DNA of 64,000 bases from Glycomyces salinus (GTDB lineage Bacteria; Actinomycetota; Actinomycetes; Mycobacteriales; Micromonosporaceae), in NCBI RefSeq assembly GCF_016428645.1, contig NZ_JAELXW010000001.1:124001-188000 (forward strand), in the 5' to 3' direction. The position numbers and the translations under genes were made by a program. How positions within the stretch are numbered: the stretch's first letter is position 1; every line of letters starts with the position of its first letter. Shown here in pieces: positions 10,727 through 18,495 of this stretch. A model generated the notes under the pieces. That model made no database searches. It saw nothing but the letters and a program-made list of their open reading frames with translations, and had not been told where the DNA came from.

Positions 10727-11841
10727 TCTTCATCCTCCTCGGGGAGGCTCGGGCGGTTCCAGAACGCCGGTCCCGGGGGCACCAGGAAGTCGGACGTGGC
10801 GACGAAGTGCCCCTCCTGCTCGTCAACTGTAATCGGCAGCATCGGCAGGTGCCGCGTCGCCGGTCCGAAGATCGGGGCGGCATTGTCGATCACGTTGAAC
10901 TGCGACTGGTGGCACGGGCACAGGAGCCGCTGGCTCTGCTGCTCGTAGAGGCTGGCCGGGCAGCCGACGTGGGTGCAGATCTTGGAGTACGCGACGAAGT
11001 TGCCCCACATCGCGTCGACCTCTTGATACATCGGGTAGAGGTTCTCGCGCAGCTTCTCGGCGTCCTGCTCGCGCAGGTGGATCAGCAGCGTCGGGGCGTT
11101 GGCGAACTCGTTGCTGGCGCCGTGCTCGATCGCCGGGAAGACGGTGATCTGGCCTCCGACCGAGACCATGTCGGGCCGGACCAGGGCGCCGTCCTTCATC
11201 ATCAGGCCGACCGGGTCGCCGTCGTTGTACCGCTCGGCGTTCCAGGCGGTGACCATGAGCGAGTCGCCGGGGTCCTTGATCAGGCCGCCGAGGGGGGCGA
11301 CCGCGGCCAGGCCGAGCGGGGCGGCGCCCAGCAGAGCGGCCTTGACAAGGAACGGACGGCGCTTGAGCCCCATGTCCTCGACCGTCGTGTCGACCGTGGA
11401 CTCCGCGATGCGGCGGTCCTCCGTGGACGAGCCGCCGTCGTGGCGGTCCTGGACCAGCTCCTCGACCGGCAGCAGCTTCTTGGCCCAGGTCAGGACGCCC
11501 ACGGCGAACAACAGCAGCGACAGGCCCAGCGTGACGCCGAGGATCGGCGTGTACCACGTCTGCGGGTCGCGCCAGGAGGCGGTGCCGTCGTACTCCCAGG
11601 GCCACCAGATGTAGGCCACCACGAACAGGGTCGCGAACAGGCCGGCGCCGAGGAAGAGCCCGCCGACGATGCGCTCCATGCGCTTCTCGGCACCGGTCCC
11701 CGGCTTGGGGAACCGCGGCTCGTAGTGGATGATCTCGATGTCGTCCCGGCGCAGGCCCTCGCGGTAGACCTCGAAGCGAGTGAGCTTCGGATCGCTCAGG
11801 TCCACTTCGTCGGGCCGGTTCTCATCGTTGTGGGCACTCAC
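10723..11841 (-). CDS. qcrA: Rieske iron-sulfur subunit of the bc1 complex
   Basis: 372-residue actinobacterial Rieske protein with three N-terminal membrane segments instead of one, as expected for this lineage. The [2Fe-2S] cluster ligands are seen in CTHVGCPASLYE and LLCPCHQSQFN (two Cys, two His). The segment RRPFLVKAALLGAAPLGLAAVAPLGG forms the third membrane helix. It transfers electrons from menaquinol to the diheme cytochrome QcrC. The ATG at 11841 overlaps the qcrC stop by 4 bases. Confidence 0.95.
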   Translation of the reverse strand: MSAHNDENRPDEVDLSDPKLTRFEVYREGLRRDDIEIIHYEPRFPKPGTGAEKRMERIVGGLFLGAGLFATLFVVAYIWWPWEYDGTASWRDPQTWYTPILGVTLGLSLLLFAVGVLTWAKKLLPVEELVQDRHDGGSSTEDRRIAESTVDTTVEDMGLKRRPFLVKAALLGAAPLGLAAVAPLGGLIKDPGDSLMVTAWNAERYNDGDPVGLMMKDGALVRPDMVSVGGQITVFPAIEHGASNEFANAPTLLIHLREQDAEKLRENLYPMYQEVDAMWGNFVAYSKICTHVGCPASLYEQQSQRLLCPCHQSQFNVIDNAAPIFGPATRHLPMLPITVDEQEGHFVATSDFLVPPGPAFWNRPSLPEEDEE

Positions 11842-12644
11842 GATTTACCTGCAATCCAGAGCGTGGCCAGCAGCAGCGCGCTGATGCCGACCAGGAAGAT
11901 GGCGAGACCTTCCGTCGAAGGTCCGAATCGTCCGAGGTCGAATACGCCGCCCGGGTCCTTGTCGTCGTTGACGATGTATTGGACGTAGGCGATGATGTCG
12001 GCCTTCTGCTCAGGGGTGAGCTCGTTGTCGGCGAAGACCGGCATGTTCTGCGGTCCGGTGAGCATCGCCTGGTACAGCTCCTCGTCGCTGACCCCGATCA
12101 GGTCCGGGGCGTGGGCGCCCGAGGAGAGCGCCCCGCCGCCGCCGGCGAAGCCGTGGCAGGAGGAGCAGTTGACGCGGTAGAGGTCGCCGCCTTCGGCGGT
12201 GTCGGCGTCCTCGACCAGGATCTCGAGGTCGTCGGGCACCTCGGCGCCGCCGCCGAGGTACTCGATGTAGGCGCCGAGCCACTCGGCCTCCTCCTCGGTG
12301 AACACCGGTTCGCCCGAGGGGGCCTGGGCGCCCTGGGCGGCCATCGGCATGCGGCCGGTGTTCACCTGGAACTCGACCGCGCCCGAGCCGATGCCGATCA
12401 GGCTCGGCCCGCGGCCCTCCACGCCCTCGCCGTTGTCACCGTGGCAGCTGATGCAGCTGGTGTCGTAGAGCTCCTGGCCCTTGACGACCTCGGAGTCGAT
12501 GGCGTTGTCTTCGGCCTCCTGGGCGTACAGACTCGGCGCGAACGCCGAGTAAAGCCCGCCGACGATGACCAACGCGCCGGTGAACCTGGCCAGCGCGCCG
12601 AGGCGCTTGCGCCAGCCTCGCCGCCGTTTCGCTGATGCAGCCAC
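11838..12644 (-). CDS. qcrC: Diheme cytochrome c subunit of the bc1 complex
   Basis: 268-residue membrane-anchored diheme cytochrome c. Two CxxCH heme sites are visible, CISCHGDNGEG and CSSCHGFAGGG, each in its own c-type domain; N-terminal (LGALARFTGALVIVGGLYSAF) and C-terminal (GLAIFLVGISALLLATLWIAG) helices anchor it. It replaces a soluble cytochrome c by passing electrons directly to the aa3 oxidase. GTG start preceded by AAGGTGG. First gene of the qcrCAB unit; about 150 nt upstream separate it from the ctaE stop, with a possible own promoter there (TACATAAT, minus strand). Confidence 0.95.
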   Translation of the reverse strand: MAASAKRRRGWRKRLGALARFTGALVIVGGLYSAFAPSLYAQEAEDNAIDSEVVKGQELYDTSCISCHGDNGEGVEGRGPSLIGIGSGAVEFQVNTGRMPMAAQGAQAPSGEPVFTEEEAEWLGAYIEYLGGGAEVPDDLEILVEDADTAEGGDLYRVNCSSCHGFAGGGGALSSGAHAPDLIGVSDEELYQAMLTGPQNMPVFADNELTPEQKADIIAYVQYIVNDDKDPGGVFDLGRFGPSTEGLAIFLVGISALLLATLWIAGKS

Positions 12645-12671
12645 GGTTGTTTGCCACCTTTATCTAGCTCG

Positions 12672-12683
12672 CTCACCGGTGAG
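12672..12683. repeat. Perfect 12-bp palindrome upstream of qcrC
   Basis: CTCACCGGTGAG lies between ctaE and qcrC, about 28 nt upstream of the qcrC start. It could be a regulator site; no matching regulator is in the window. Confidence 0.35.
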
Positions 12684-12797
12684 GGCTGTGGGGTCCTCTC
12701 CGGCCGGGCCACCGCCTCCGGGGGGCGGGAGCCGCTTGTCTCGGGATTATGTATCACGGGCGATACCGTGAATCTGGTAGTCCGGGCCCCTGGAGCC

Positions 12798-13412
12798 CTA
12801 GGTGAAGTAGATCGTCAGCGGATAGATCATCGCGAACAGCGCGATCCACACGACATCGACGAAGTGCCAGTAGTAGGACACCACGATCGCAGCCGTGGCC
12901 TGGGCGGGGGTGAAACGCCCCATCGTGGAGCGGATGAGGAAGAAGATGAAGGCGACCAGGCCGCCGGTCACGTGGAGCCCGTGGAAGCCGGTCGTCAGGT
13001 AGAACATCGACCAGAAGCCGTCGCTGGCGATGGTGTGACCCTCCACGACCAGCTCCCGGTACTCGTTGACCTGGCCGAGGACGAAGATCAGGCCCATGAC
13101 GAAGGTGATCGCGAACCAGCGCCGCAGCCCGTACACGTCGCCGCGCTCGGCGGCGAAGACGCCGAGCTGGCAGGTGATCGAGGAGGCGACCAGGATCACC
13201 GTGAACACCAGGGCATAGGGGAAGTTCAGGTGATGGCCGGCCTCGACCCACAGCTCCGGGGCGGCGGCGCGGATGGAGAAGTACATCGCGAACAGGCCCG
13301 CAAAGAACATCAGTTCGCTGCTCAACCACACGATGGTGCCGACGCTGACGACGTTGGGCCTCGTCAGCGAATGAATTCGGCTGGGGTCGATAGTTGCTTC
13401 GGCGGCAGTCAC
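12798..13412 (-). CDS. ctaE: Cytochrome c oxidase subunit III
   Basis: 204-residue membrane subunit of the aa3 oxidase, with five hydrophobic helices. The sequence [20 protein letters not shown] is the conserved actinobacterial CtaE start, and [18 protein letters not shown] and [14 protein letters not shown] are classic subunit III segments. I place the start at GTG 13412 because a -10-like TAATAAT ends 6 nt upstream (leaderless), and the 204-aa length agrees with mycobacterial CtaE. In-frame ATGs further upstream (13442, 13466) have no ribosome site. Upstream of qcrCAB on the same strand, as in other actinobacteria. Confidence 0.93.
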   Translation of the reverse strand: MTAAEATIDPSRIHSLTRPNVVSVGTIVWLSSELMFFAGLFAMYFSIRAAAPELWVEAGHHLNFPYALVFTVILVASSITCQLGVFAAERGDVYGLRRWFAITFVMGLIFVLGQVNEYRELVVEGHTIASDGFWSMFYLTTGFHGLHVTGGLVAFIFFLIRSTMGRFTPAQATAAIVVSYYWHFVDVVWIALFAMIYPLTIYFT

Positions 13413-13418
13413 GCGCAC

Positions 13419-13425
13419 ATTATTA
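13419..13425 (-). promoter_or_regulatory. -10 element of ctaE (leaderless)
   Basis: The minus strand reads TAATAAT, ending 6 nt before GTG 13412. A strong -35 is not visible. This element fixes the preferred ctaE start. Confidence 0.55.
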
Positions 13426-13597
13426 CGGTCCGTCGAGTGCATCCCGCGCATGGGGTGTCTTTTCACCGCGTGTCGCCTCGGAGTAGGCTTCCGGCCTCAC
13501 TCGCCCGAGTGCCCAGGTCATCCAGGGTACGGCCACAGTAGGCGGTGGATTCGGCCCGAGCGGACGCGCCGCCCTTCCCCTTTCGGTGTGGCCGGTT

Positions 13598-13603
13598 TAA
13601 TAT
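13598..13603 (+). promoter_or_regulatory. -10 element of the receiver-like gene (leaderless)
   Basis: TAATAT ends 7 nt before GTG 13611, giving a leaderless transcript divergent from ctaE. Together with the ctaE -10 it marks the 13413-13610 segment as a divergent promoter region. Confidence 0.55.
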
Positions 13604-13610
13604 GCGAGGC

Positions 13611-14036
13611 GTGAGTACTTCAACGACTGAGTACGCGGTCCTGCTCTACAGCCACCGCCCCTCCGTGATCGAGCAGATGCGCTCGGCGATCGGCGAGGAG
13701 CCGGCCGAGGGAGTGAAGATCGAGTACGCCGTGTCCGGGGACTACGACGACGCGGTAGCGCTGATCGACAAGTACGCGATCGATCTGGTGCTGCTCGACG
13801 GCGAGGCCCAGCCGGCCGGGGGCCTGGGCATCGCCAGGCAGCTGCGCGACGAGCTCGACGACCCGCCCGCGATCGCGGTGGTCCTGGCCCGGGCCGCCGA
13901 CCAGTGGCTCGCGGCCTGGTCGCGGGCCGACGCCGCCCTGACCCACCCGCTCAACCCGGTGACGACCGCCGAGACGGTAGTAGACTTGCTGGTCAGCCGC
14001 CGCTCGGCCGCATTGCCCTCGCAGCGCGCGGCCTGA
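13611..14036 (+). CDS. Stand-alone degenerate response-regulator receiver protein
   Basis: 141-residue protein with a CheY-like fold pattern and no output domain. The phosphoacceptor-like Asp is kept in LVLLDGEAQPAGGLGIARQL, but the paired N-terminal acidic residues are missing (AVLLYSHRPS where DD is normal), and the Lys of the usual TKP motif is His (ALTHPLNP). Phosphorylation by a kinase is therefore unlikely. It sits between ctaE and trpD, as related receiver-like genes do in streptomycetes. Start GTG 13611 chosen for the leaderless promoter. Function unknown; a role with the respiratory genes is only suggested by location. Confidence 0.75.
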   Translation: MSTSTTEYAVLLYSHRPSVIEQMRSAIGEEPAEGVKIEYAVSGDYDDAVALIDKYAIDLVLLDGEAQPAGGLGIARQLRDELDDPPAIAVVLARAADQWLAAWSRADAALTHPLNPVTTAETVVDLLVSRRSAALPSQRAA

Positions 14037-14068
14037 GTTCCGATCCGGCTATCCCAGGGAGTCCCCCG

Positions 14069-15130
14069 ATGACCGATACGACCTGGCCCGCTGTCCTCGC
14101 GCGCCTCTCCGGCGGCGGCCACCTCGACGAGGCCAGCGCCGACTGGGCGATGGCGCAGATCATGGCGGGCAAGGCCGACCCGGCCCAGCTCGCGGCCTTC
14201 GCGGTCCTGCTGCGCTCGAAGGGCGAGACGGCCGAGGAGATCGCCGCCATCGCCGGGCGGATGCTGGCCGAGACCACCCGCATCGACGTCTCGGACCTGG
14301 GCGTGGCGGTCGACATCGTCGGCACCGGCGGCGACGGTTCGAACAGCGTCAACATTTCCACGATGGCGGCGGTCATCGTCGCCGCCACCGGCGTGCCGGT
14401 GATCAAGCACGGCAACCGCTCCGCCTCCTCCTCGGTCGGCTCGGCCGACCTGCTGGAGGCGCTGGGGGTCGACCTCGAGGCCGAGGCCGAGCGGGTCGAG
14501 GCGTCGGTCCGCGAGGTGGGCATCGGCTTCTGCTTCGCCCGGACCTTCCACCCCGGGATGCGGCACGCCGGGCCCGTGCGGTCCGCGCTCGGCATCCCGA
14601 CGGTGTTCAACGTGCTCGGCCCGCTGACGAACCCCGGCCAGCCGAAGGCGGGCCTGATCGGCTGCGCCGACCCGCGCATGGCGCCGCTGATGGCCGAGGT
14701 CTTCGCCCAGCGGGGCGCCTCGCTGTTCGTCGTCCGCGGCGACGACGGCCTGGACGAGATCTCGACGATGTCGACGACCACCGAGTGGATCGTCTCGGGC
14801 GGGCGCGTCTCGGAAGGCTCGATCGACATCGAGGAGTTCGGCCTGGTCAAGGCCGACGCCGAGGCGCTGCACGGCGGCGACATCGAGTACAACACCAAGG
14901 TCGCGCGGGACGTGTTCGCCGGGAAGGCCGGTCCCGTGCGGGACGCGGTCCTGGTCAACGCCGCGGCGGCCCTGGCCTCGCGGGAGGCCCTGATCGACGG
15001 CGTCGACCTGCACGACACGGCTCGGCGGCGCTCGATGATGCTGGCCGGGATCGAGAAGGCCCTCAAGGCGGTCGAGCAGGGCTCGGCCACGGCGCTGGTC
15101 GAGCGCTGGGCCGAGTTCAGCAGGTCCTGA
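14069..15130 (+). CDS. trpD: Anthranilate phosphoribosyltransferase
   Basis: 353-residue cytosolic enzyme of tryptophan biosynthesis that joins anthranilate and PRPP. The PRPP site VGTGGDGSNSVNIST (about residues 87-101) and KHGNRSASSSVGSADLLEALG are intact, as is FNVLGPLTNPGQPKAGLIG. The ATG at 14069 follows AGGGAG with about 7 nt spacing. It starts 32 nt after the receiver-like gene, so the two are probably cotranscribed. Other trp genes are not nearby, as is usual for this locus in actinobacteria. A good intrinsic terminator follows. Confidence 0.96.
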   Translation: MTDTTWPAVLARLSGGGHLDEASADWAMAQIMAGKADPAQLAAFAVLLRSKGETAEEIAAIAGRMLAETTRIDVSDLGVAVDIVGTGGDGSNSVNISTMAAVIVAATGVPVIKHGNRSASSSVGSADLLEALGVDLEAEAERVEASVREVGIGFCFARTFHPGMRHAGPVRSALGIPTVFNVLGPLTNPGQPKAGLIGCADPRMAPLMAEVFAQRGASLFVVRGDDGLDEISTMSTTTEWIVSGGRVSEGSIDIEEFGLVKADAEALHGGDIEYNTKVARDVFAGKAGPVRDAVLVNAAAALASREALIDGVDLHDTARRRSMMLAGIEKALKAVEQGSATALVERWAEFSRS

Positions 15131-15144
15131 GGCGCGAAGAGCGG

Positions 15145-15170
15145 AAGGCGGGGCACATGCCCCGCCTTTT
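15145..15170 (+). terminator. Intrinsic terminator of trpD
   Basis: AAGGCGGGGC and GCCCCGCCTT form a 10-bp stem with an ACAT loop, running into TTTTCT. Located 15 nt after the trpD stop; the same stem may also serve the convergent gene ending at 15177. Confidence 0.88.
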
Positions 15171-15176
15171 CTCCTG

Positions 15177-15959
15177 CTACCGGGTGAACTCGTCCAGCTC
15201 GTCCCGGGGCGCCGGGCGCCCGGAGTCGGTGGGCGGGTCGGAGCGGATGAGGATGGCGTTGCACTCCTCGCAGCGCAGGACCTCGTCGATCGGGGCGGCC
15301 TGGATCGGGGCCATGTCGGCCGGGGACTTCTCGATCCGGCAGCTCCCGCAGCGGCGGCCGACCAGTTCGGCGGCGGCGATCGGCTGACGGGCGTGGATGC
15401 GCTCGTAGAGCTCGACGAGCCGGTCGGGGATCGCGATCGTGAGCGCCCGCCGGTCGGAGGAGGCGTCGTCGGTCTCGGTCTTGAGGCGCTCGAGCTTCCC
15501 GGCGTGGTCGGCCTCGGCCTCGGCGAGGGCGCGCTCGGCCTCCTCGGCCTGGGACCGGCTCTCGGCCAGTTCGCCTTCGAGGCCCTCGCGGCGCTCCATG
15601 TACTCCAGTTCGTCGTCCTCGAGGCTGTTCTGGCGGCGGGCCAGTGACTCCAGCTCGCTCTGGAGCCCTTCGAGCTCCTTGGGGGCGGCCGCGCCCGAGG
15701 CCATGCGGCTGCGGTCGTTCTCGGCGCGCTTGGTGACGAGCTCGACCTCCTGCTCGATGCGCTTGATGTCGCGGTCGAGGTCGGCGATGTCGGCCTGGAG
15801 GGAGGCGACGCGGTCGTTCAGCGCCTGGATGCGGCGCCGGGCCGCGGGAACGGCGTCGTCGGCCTCGAGTTTTCGGCGTCGCTGGTCGAGCTGCGTGAGA
15901 GTGGTGTCTACTGCCTGCAATTCGAGCAGGCGTCGCTGGTCGAACAGGTCGGCTTTCAA
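15177..15959 (-). CDS. Coiled-coil protein with C-terminal C4 zinc ribbon
   Basis: 260-residue protein of the widespread DUF164-like zinc-ribbon family. Residues of about 10-180 are a heptad-rich, highly charged coiled coil; the C-terminal zinc ribbon has CGSC and CEEC pairs in RRCGSCRIEK and LRCEECNAIL. These proteins are thought to act as nucleic-acid-binding or scaffold proteins, without a settled function. The TTG at 15959 is preceded by GGGGGGAA and overlaps the stop of the NIF3-like gene by 4 bases (TTGA); the pair is conserved in many actinobacteria. Confidence 0.85.
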   Translation of the reverse strand: MKADLFDQRRLLELQAVDTTLTQLDQRRRKLEADDAVPAARRRIQALNDRVASLQADIADLDRDIKRIEQEVELVTKRAENDRSRMASGAAAPKELEGLQSELESLARRQNSLEDDELEYMERREGLEGELAESRSQAEEAERALAEAEADHAGKLERLKTETDDASSDRRALTIAIPDRLVELYERIHARQPIAAAELVGRRCGSCRIEKSPADMAPIQAAPIDEVLRCEECNAILIRSDPPTDSGRPAPRDELDEFTR

Positions 15960-16783
15960 GCTCGGTTCCCCCCGGTGTTCTGGTGGATCGTCCACGGATC
16001 GGTGTCGATGTCGGAGACCGAGACGTCGTCTACGAGTTCCGACAGGTGTCCGGCCACAGTATCGAGCCAGGGCCGCTCGGTCGCCCAGTGGGCGGCGTCG
16101 ATGAGCGCGGGTCCGCTGCGGGCGGTGTGCTCGCTGGCCGGATGGTGCCGCAGATCGGCGGTCAGGTAGGCGCCCGCGCCGGCCGCGGCCGCGTCGTTCA
16201 GGTAGCCGTCTCCGGCCCCGCCGGAGACGGCCACGACGCTGACGCGGCGGTCCGGCTCCCCCGCCGCGCGCAGGCCCCAGACCGTCGGCGGCAGCGCCTT
16301 CACGGCGCGGTCGACCAGGTCGGCCAGGCTCAGCGGGGCCGGCAGGCGGCCGACGCGGCCGATGCCGCGCCCCGAGCCCTCGTGCTCGGGGCCGGTGAGC
16401 GGGCGCAGGGGCCGCAGGTCGACCAGTCCGAGCCGGTCGGCCAGGGCGTCGGACACGCCCGGGTTGGCCACGTCGGCGTTGGTGTGGGCGACGTAGAGGC
16501 CGATGCGCCGCTCGATGAGGGTGTGGACCAGGTCGCCCTTGTACTCGGCCGGGTCGAGGCTGGAGACGCCGCGCAGCAGCAGCGGGTGGTGGGCGACGAT
16601 GAGGTCGGCGCTGGTCGCGATCGCCTCGGCGACGGTCTCGGGCACCACGTCGACCACGCACAGGACGCGCCGCACCTCGATGTCGTCCCTGCCGCAGACC
16701 AGGCCCACGCGGTCCCATTCCTCGGCCCAGTGGCGCGGGTAGATCCGGTCGAGAGCGGCGGTGACCTCGCTGAGCTTCGGCAT
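15956..16783 (-). CDS. NIF3-like dinuclear metal centre protein
   Basis: 275-residue member of the NIF3/YbgI family (often called GTP cyclohydrolase 1 type 2), which forms toroidal hexamers with a two-metal site. Metal ligands are recognisable in LIVAHHPLLLRG (HH), the following IGLYVAHTNAD and the C-terminal LIDAAHWATERP. The biochemical role is not firmly known. The ATG at 16783 gives MPKLSEVTAALDRIYPRHWA, the normal family start; the longer frame upstream has no support. Coupled to the downstream zinc-ribbon gene. Confidence 0.88.
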   Translation of the reverse strand: MPKLSEVTAALDRIYPRHWAEEWDRVGLVCGRDDIEVRRVLCVVDVVPETVAEAIATSADLIVAHHPLLLRGVSSLDPAEYKGDLVHTLIERRIGLYVAHTNADVANPGVSDALADRLGLVDLRPLRPLTGPEHEGSGRGIGRVGRLPAPLSLADLVDRAVKALPPTVWGLRAAGEPDRRVSVVAVSGGAGDGYLNDAAAAGAGAYLTADLRHHPASEHTARSGPALIDAAHWATERPWLDTVAGHLSELVDDVSVSDIDTDPWTIHQNTGGNRA

Positions 16784-16882
16784 GGGACCAGTGTATTGAG
16801 TGGGTCCGGGACCCGAGCAGCATAGGTGTCCCGGACCCACGCGCTGTGCCGACTTACGGCTCCGCAAGCGTCGCCGTGGGTG

Positions 16883-18121
16883 CTAGTTCAAGGCTCCCAC
16901 CTCGTCGGCCAGTCGGCGCAGCTCCGGAGCCGGCTCCCCCTTGGCGCGGTGCAGGATCTGATCGATCAGCTCGACCGCCACCGGGCGGCAGCGGATCTCG
17001 GCCGGAGCGGTCTGGTCGGCGGTGGCCAGGGCCCGGCCCGCGCGCTCGATGTCGCCGACCTGGATGCAGGCCCTGGCCATGTCGAGCCAGTGGTGAGCGC
17101 GGCGCTCGGCGACCAGTTCACCGAAGGCGCGCCGGTCGATCCGGTCGTGGATAGTCAGGGCGTCGCCGCCTTCGCCGAGCTCGACCAGCGCGGCGGCGCG
17201 GTGGAGTTTGACGTTGGTCGGCCCGAAGGAGGTGTAGTAGTAGTTCGCGTCCCTGCCGAGGATGTTCGCGGCCCGCTCGGCGCTGTCGATGAGGTCGGCG
17301 CTGGTGGCCGGCTCTCCGGCCAGGGCCGCGGCCATGGCTCCCTGGAGCAGGAGCGCGCCGTAGACGCTGATCGCGGCCGGGCCCGCCTCCTCTCCCCCGG
17401 TCTCGCTGATGAGGCCGTGGGCCACCTGGACGTTGAGGTCCAGGGCGGCCTGGTAGCGGCCGAGCGCCCGGAGCGCGTTGGCGACGCGGGTGGTGGCGAT
17501 GCCGGCCAGGAGCGGGTCGTTGCCGCGCTGGGCGGCGCTGATCGCGCGGTCGGCGGCGAGCCAGGCGAGTTGTGCTTCACCGAGCTTGCGGAGCACTGTG
17601 GAGGCGATCTGGTAGACCTGCGTCATCAGTTCGGCGGCGTCGGCGCTGGTGCCGCCGACGGGGTTCTCCTCCGCGACGGGAGTGTCGCGCAGGAGCTGGA
17701 TGAGCGATCGGGCCACGACCGGGTAGTGGCCCTTCTCGAAGGCGAGCCAGGCGTAGTTGACCGATCCTCTCAGGTCGGGAATGGGGGTCGGCTCTATCGG
17801 AGCCGCCTCCAGGAAGCGGCCGAGCCGCTCGTAGCGTTCGAGGGATTGGCGGATCGATTCGACCTCGACCTGGTCGAGGCAGCCGCCGAGTCCGGGCCTT
17901 CGTTTCGGTTCGCGGCCGAGGAGTTGGCCGGCGTCTATGCTGAGCGCCTCGGCGATCTCGGTGATCACCGAATACTTGTCGAGTCGCCGCACTCCTCGCT
18001 CGATCTTGTCGACCCAGCTCTTGGATTTGCCGATCTGGTCGGCGAATACCTGCTGCGACATTCCGCGGCGATGTCGCCAATATGCGACTCGCCGCCCCAT
18101 CGGTTGTGTTTCCGACTCCAT
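16883..18121 (-). CDS. XRE-family regulator with C-terminal TPR-like region
   Basis: 412-residue cytosolic protein. An N-terminal Cro/C1-type helix-turn-helix covers about residues 9-68 (RRVAYWRHRRGMSQQVFADQI, then SKSWVDKIERGVRRLDKYSV). The rest is an alpha-helical repeat region rich in Ala and Leu, like the TPR-bearing XRE proteins that are abundant in filamentous actinobacteria and often respond to a small ligand or partner protein. The target is unknown. The upstream 18122-18522 segment has strong dyads that could be its sites. Confidence 0.85.
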   Translation of the reverse strand: MESETQPMGRRVAYWRHRRGMSQQVFADQIGKSKSWVDKIERGVRRLDKYSVITEIAEALSIDAGQLLGREPKRRPGLGGCLDQVEVESIRQSLERYERLGRFLEAAPIEPTPIPDLRGSVNYAWLAFEKGHYPVVARSLIQLLRDTPVAEENPVGGTSADAAELMTQVYQIASTVLRKLGEAQLAWLAADRAISAAQRGNDPLLAGIATTRVANALRALGRYQAALDLNVQVAHGLISETGGEEAGPAAISVYGALLLQGAMAAALAGEPATSADLIDSAERAANILGRDANYYYTSFGPTNVKLHRAAALVELGEGGDALTIHDRIDRRAFGELVAERRAHHWLDMARACIQVGDIERAGRALATADQTAPAEIRCRPVAVELIDQILHRAKGEPAPELRRLADEVGALN

Positions 18122-18195
18122 CAGACCCCACCGTCCTTATAGGAGTTACACGTAATGATCGGGCTTCGTGATTCCGAAGCTGTTGTTCAGTTGGC

Positions 18196-18237
18196 GGCGA
18201 CGGCCGCTCCCGCGACCAGACGGTCGCGGCCGTCGCC
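18196..18237. repeat. Large GC-rich hairpin upstream of the XRE gene
   Basis: GGCGACGGCC pairs with GGCCGTCGCC and, inside it, GCGACC pairs with GGTCGC around an AGAC loop; a 6-nt bulge interrupts the left arm, so 16 bp can form. It lacks a T tract. It is the main structure in the otherwise gene-poor 18122-18522 stretch, where a shorter GCTTCG/CGAAGC dyad (18162-18180) also occurs. Confidence 0.6.
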
Positions 18238-18495
18238 TTCGGGGGGAGTTCGATTCTCGGCGGCGTCCAGAAGTCTCGGTCTTCCCAGCACGCATGCCGC
18301 CGGATTCGCGCCCCGACAATATGTATCTACAGGTTTTCGACGCCCGGCACAACGCTCGGGAGGCTCGAATGTCACTCTCCGCGAATGGGCTACTTACAGT
18401 ATTCCGCGATCCGGACTGATGTCTGTCGCTTATGTGAGGCAGTGGTGGGTTTGAGACACCCGAACGCGGGAAATCTGCACATGCAGCGTGCCTAT

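Noticed and set aside
18241-18262. tRNA-like T-arm (GAGTTCGATTCTC)
   Set aside because: Only three stem pairs form, no acceptor, anticodon or D arm can be drawn around it, and no CCA end follows.
18155-18454. Plus-strand ORFs of 83-99 residues upstream of the small membrane gene, including a 32-residue peptide from 18321
   Set aside because: No ribosome site or domain; composition and codon use do not match the local coding pattern.
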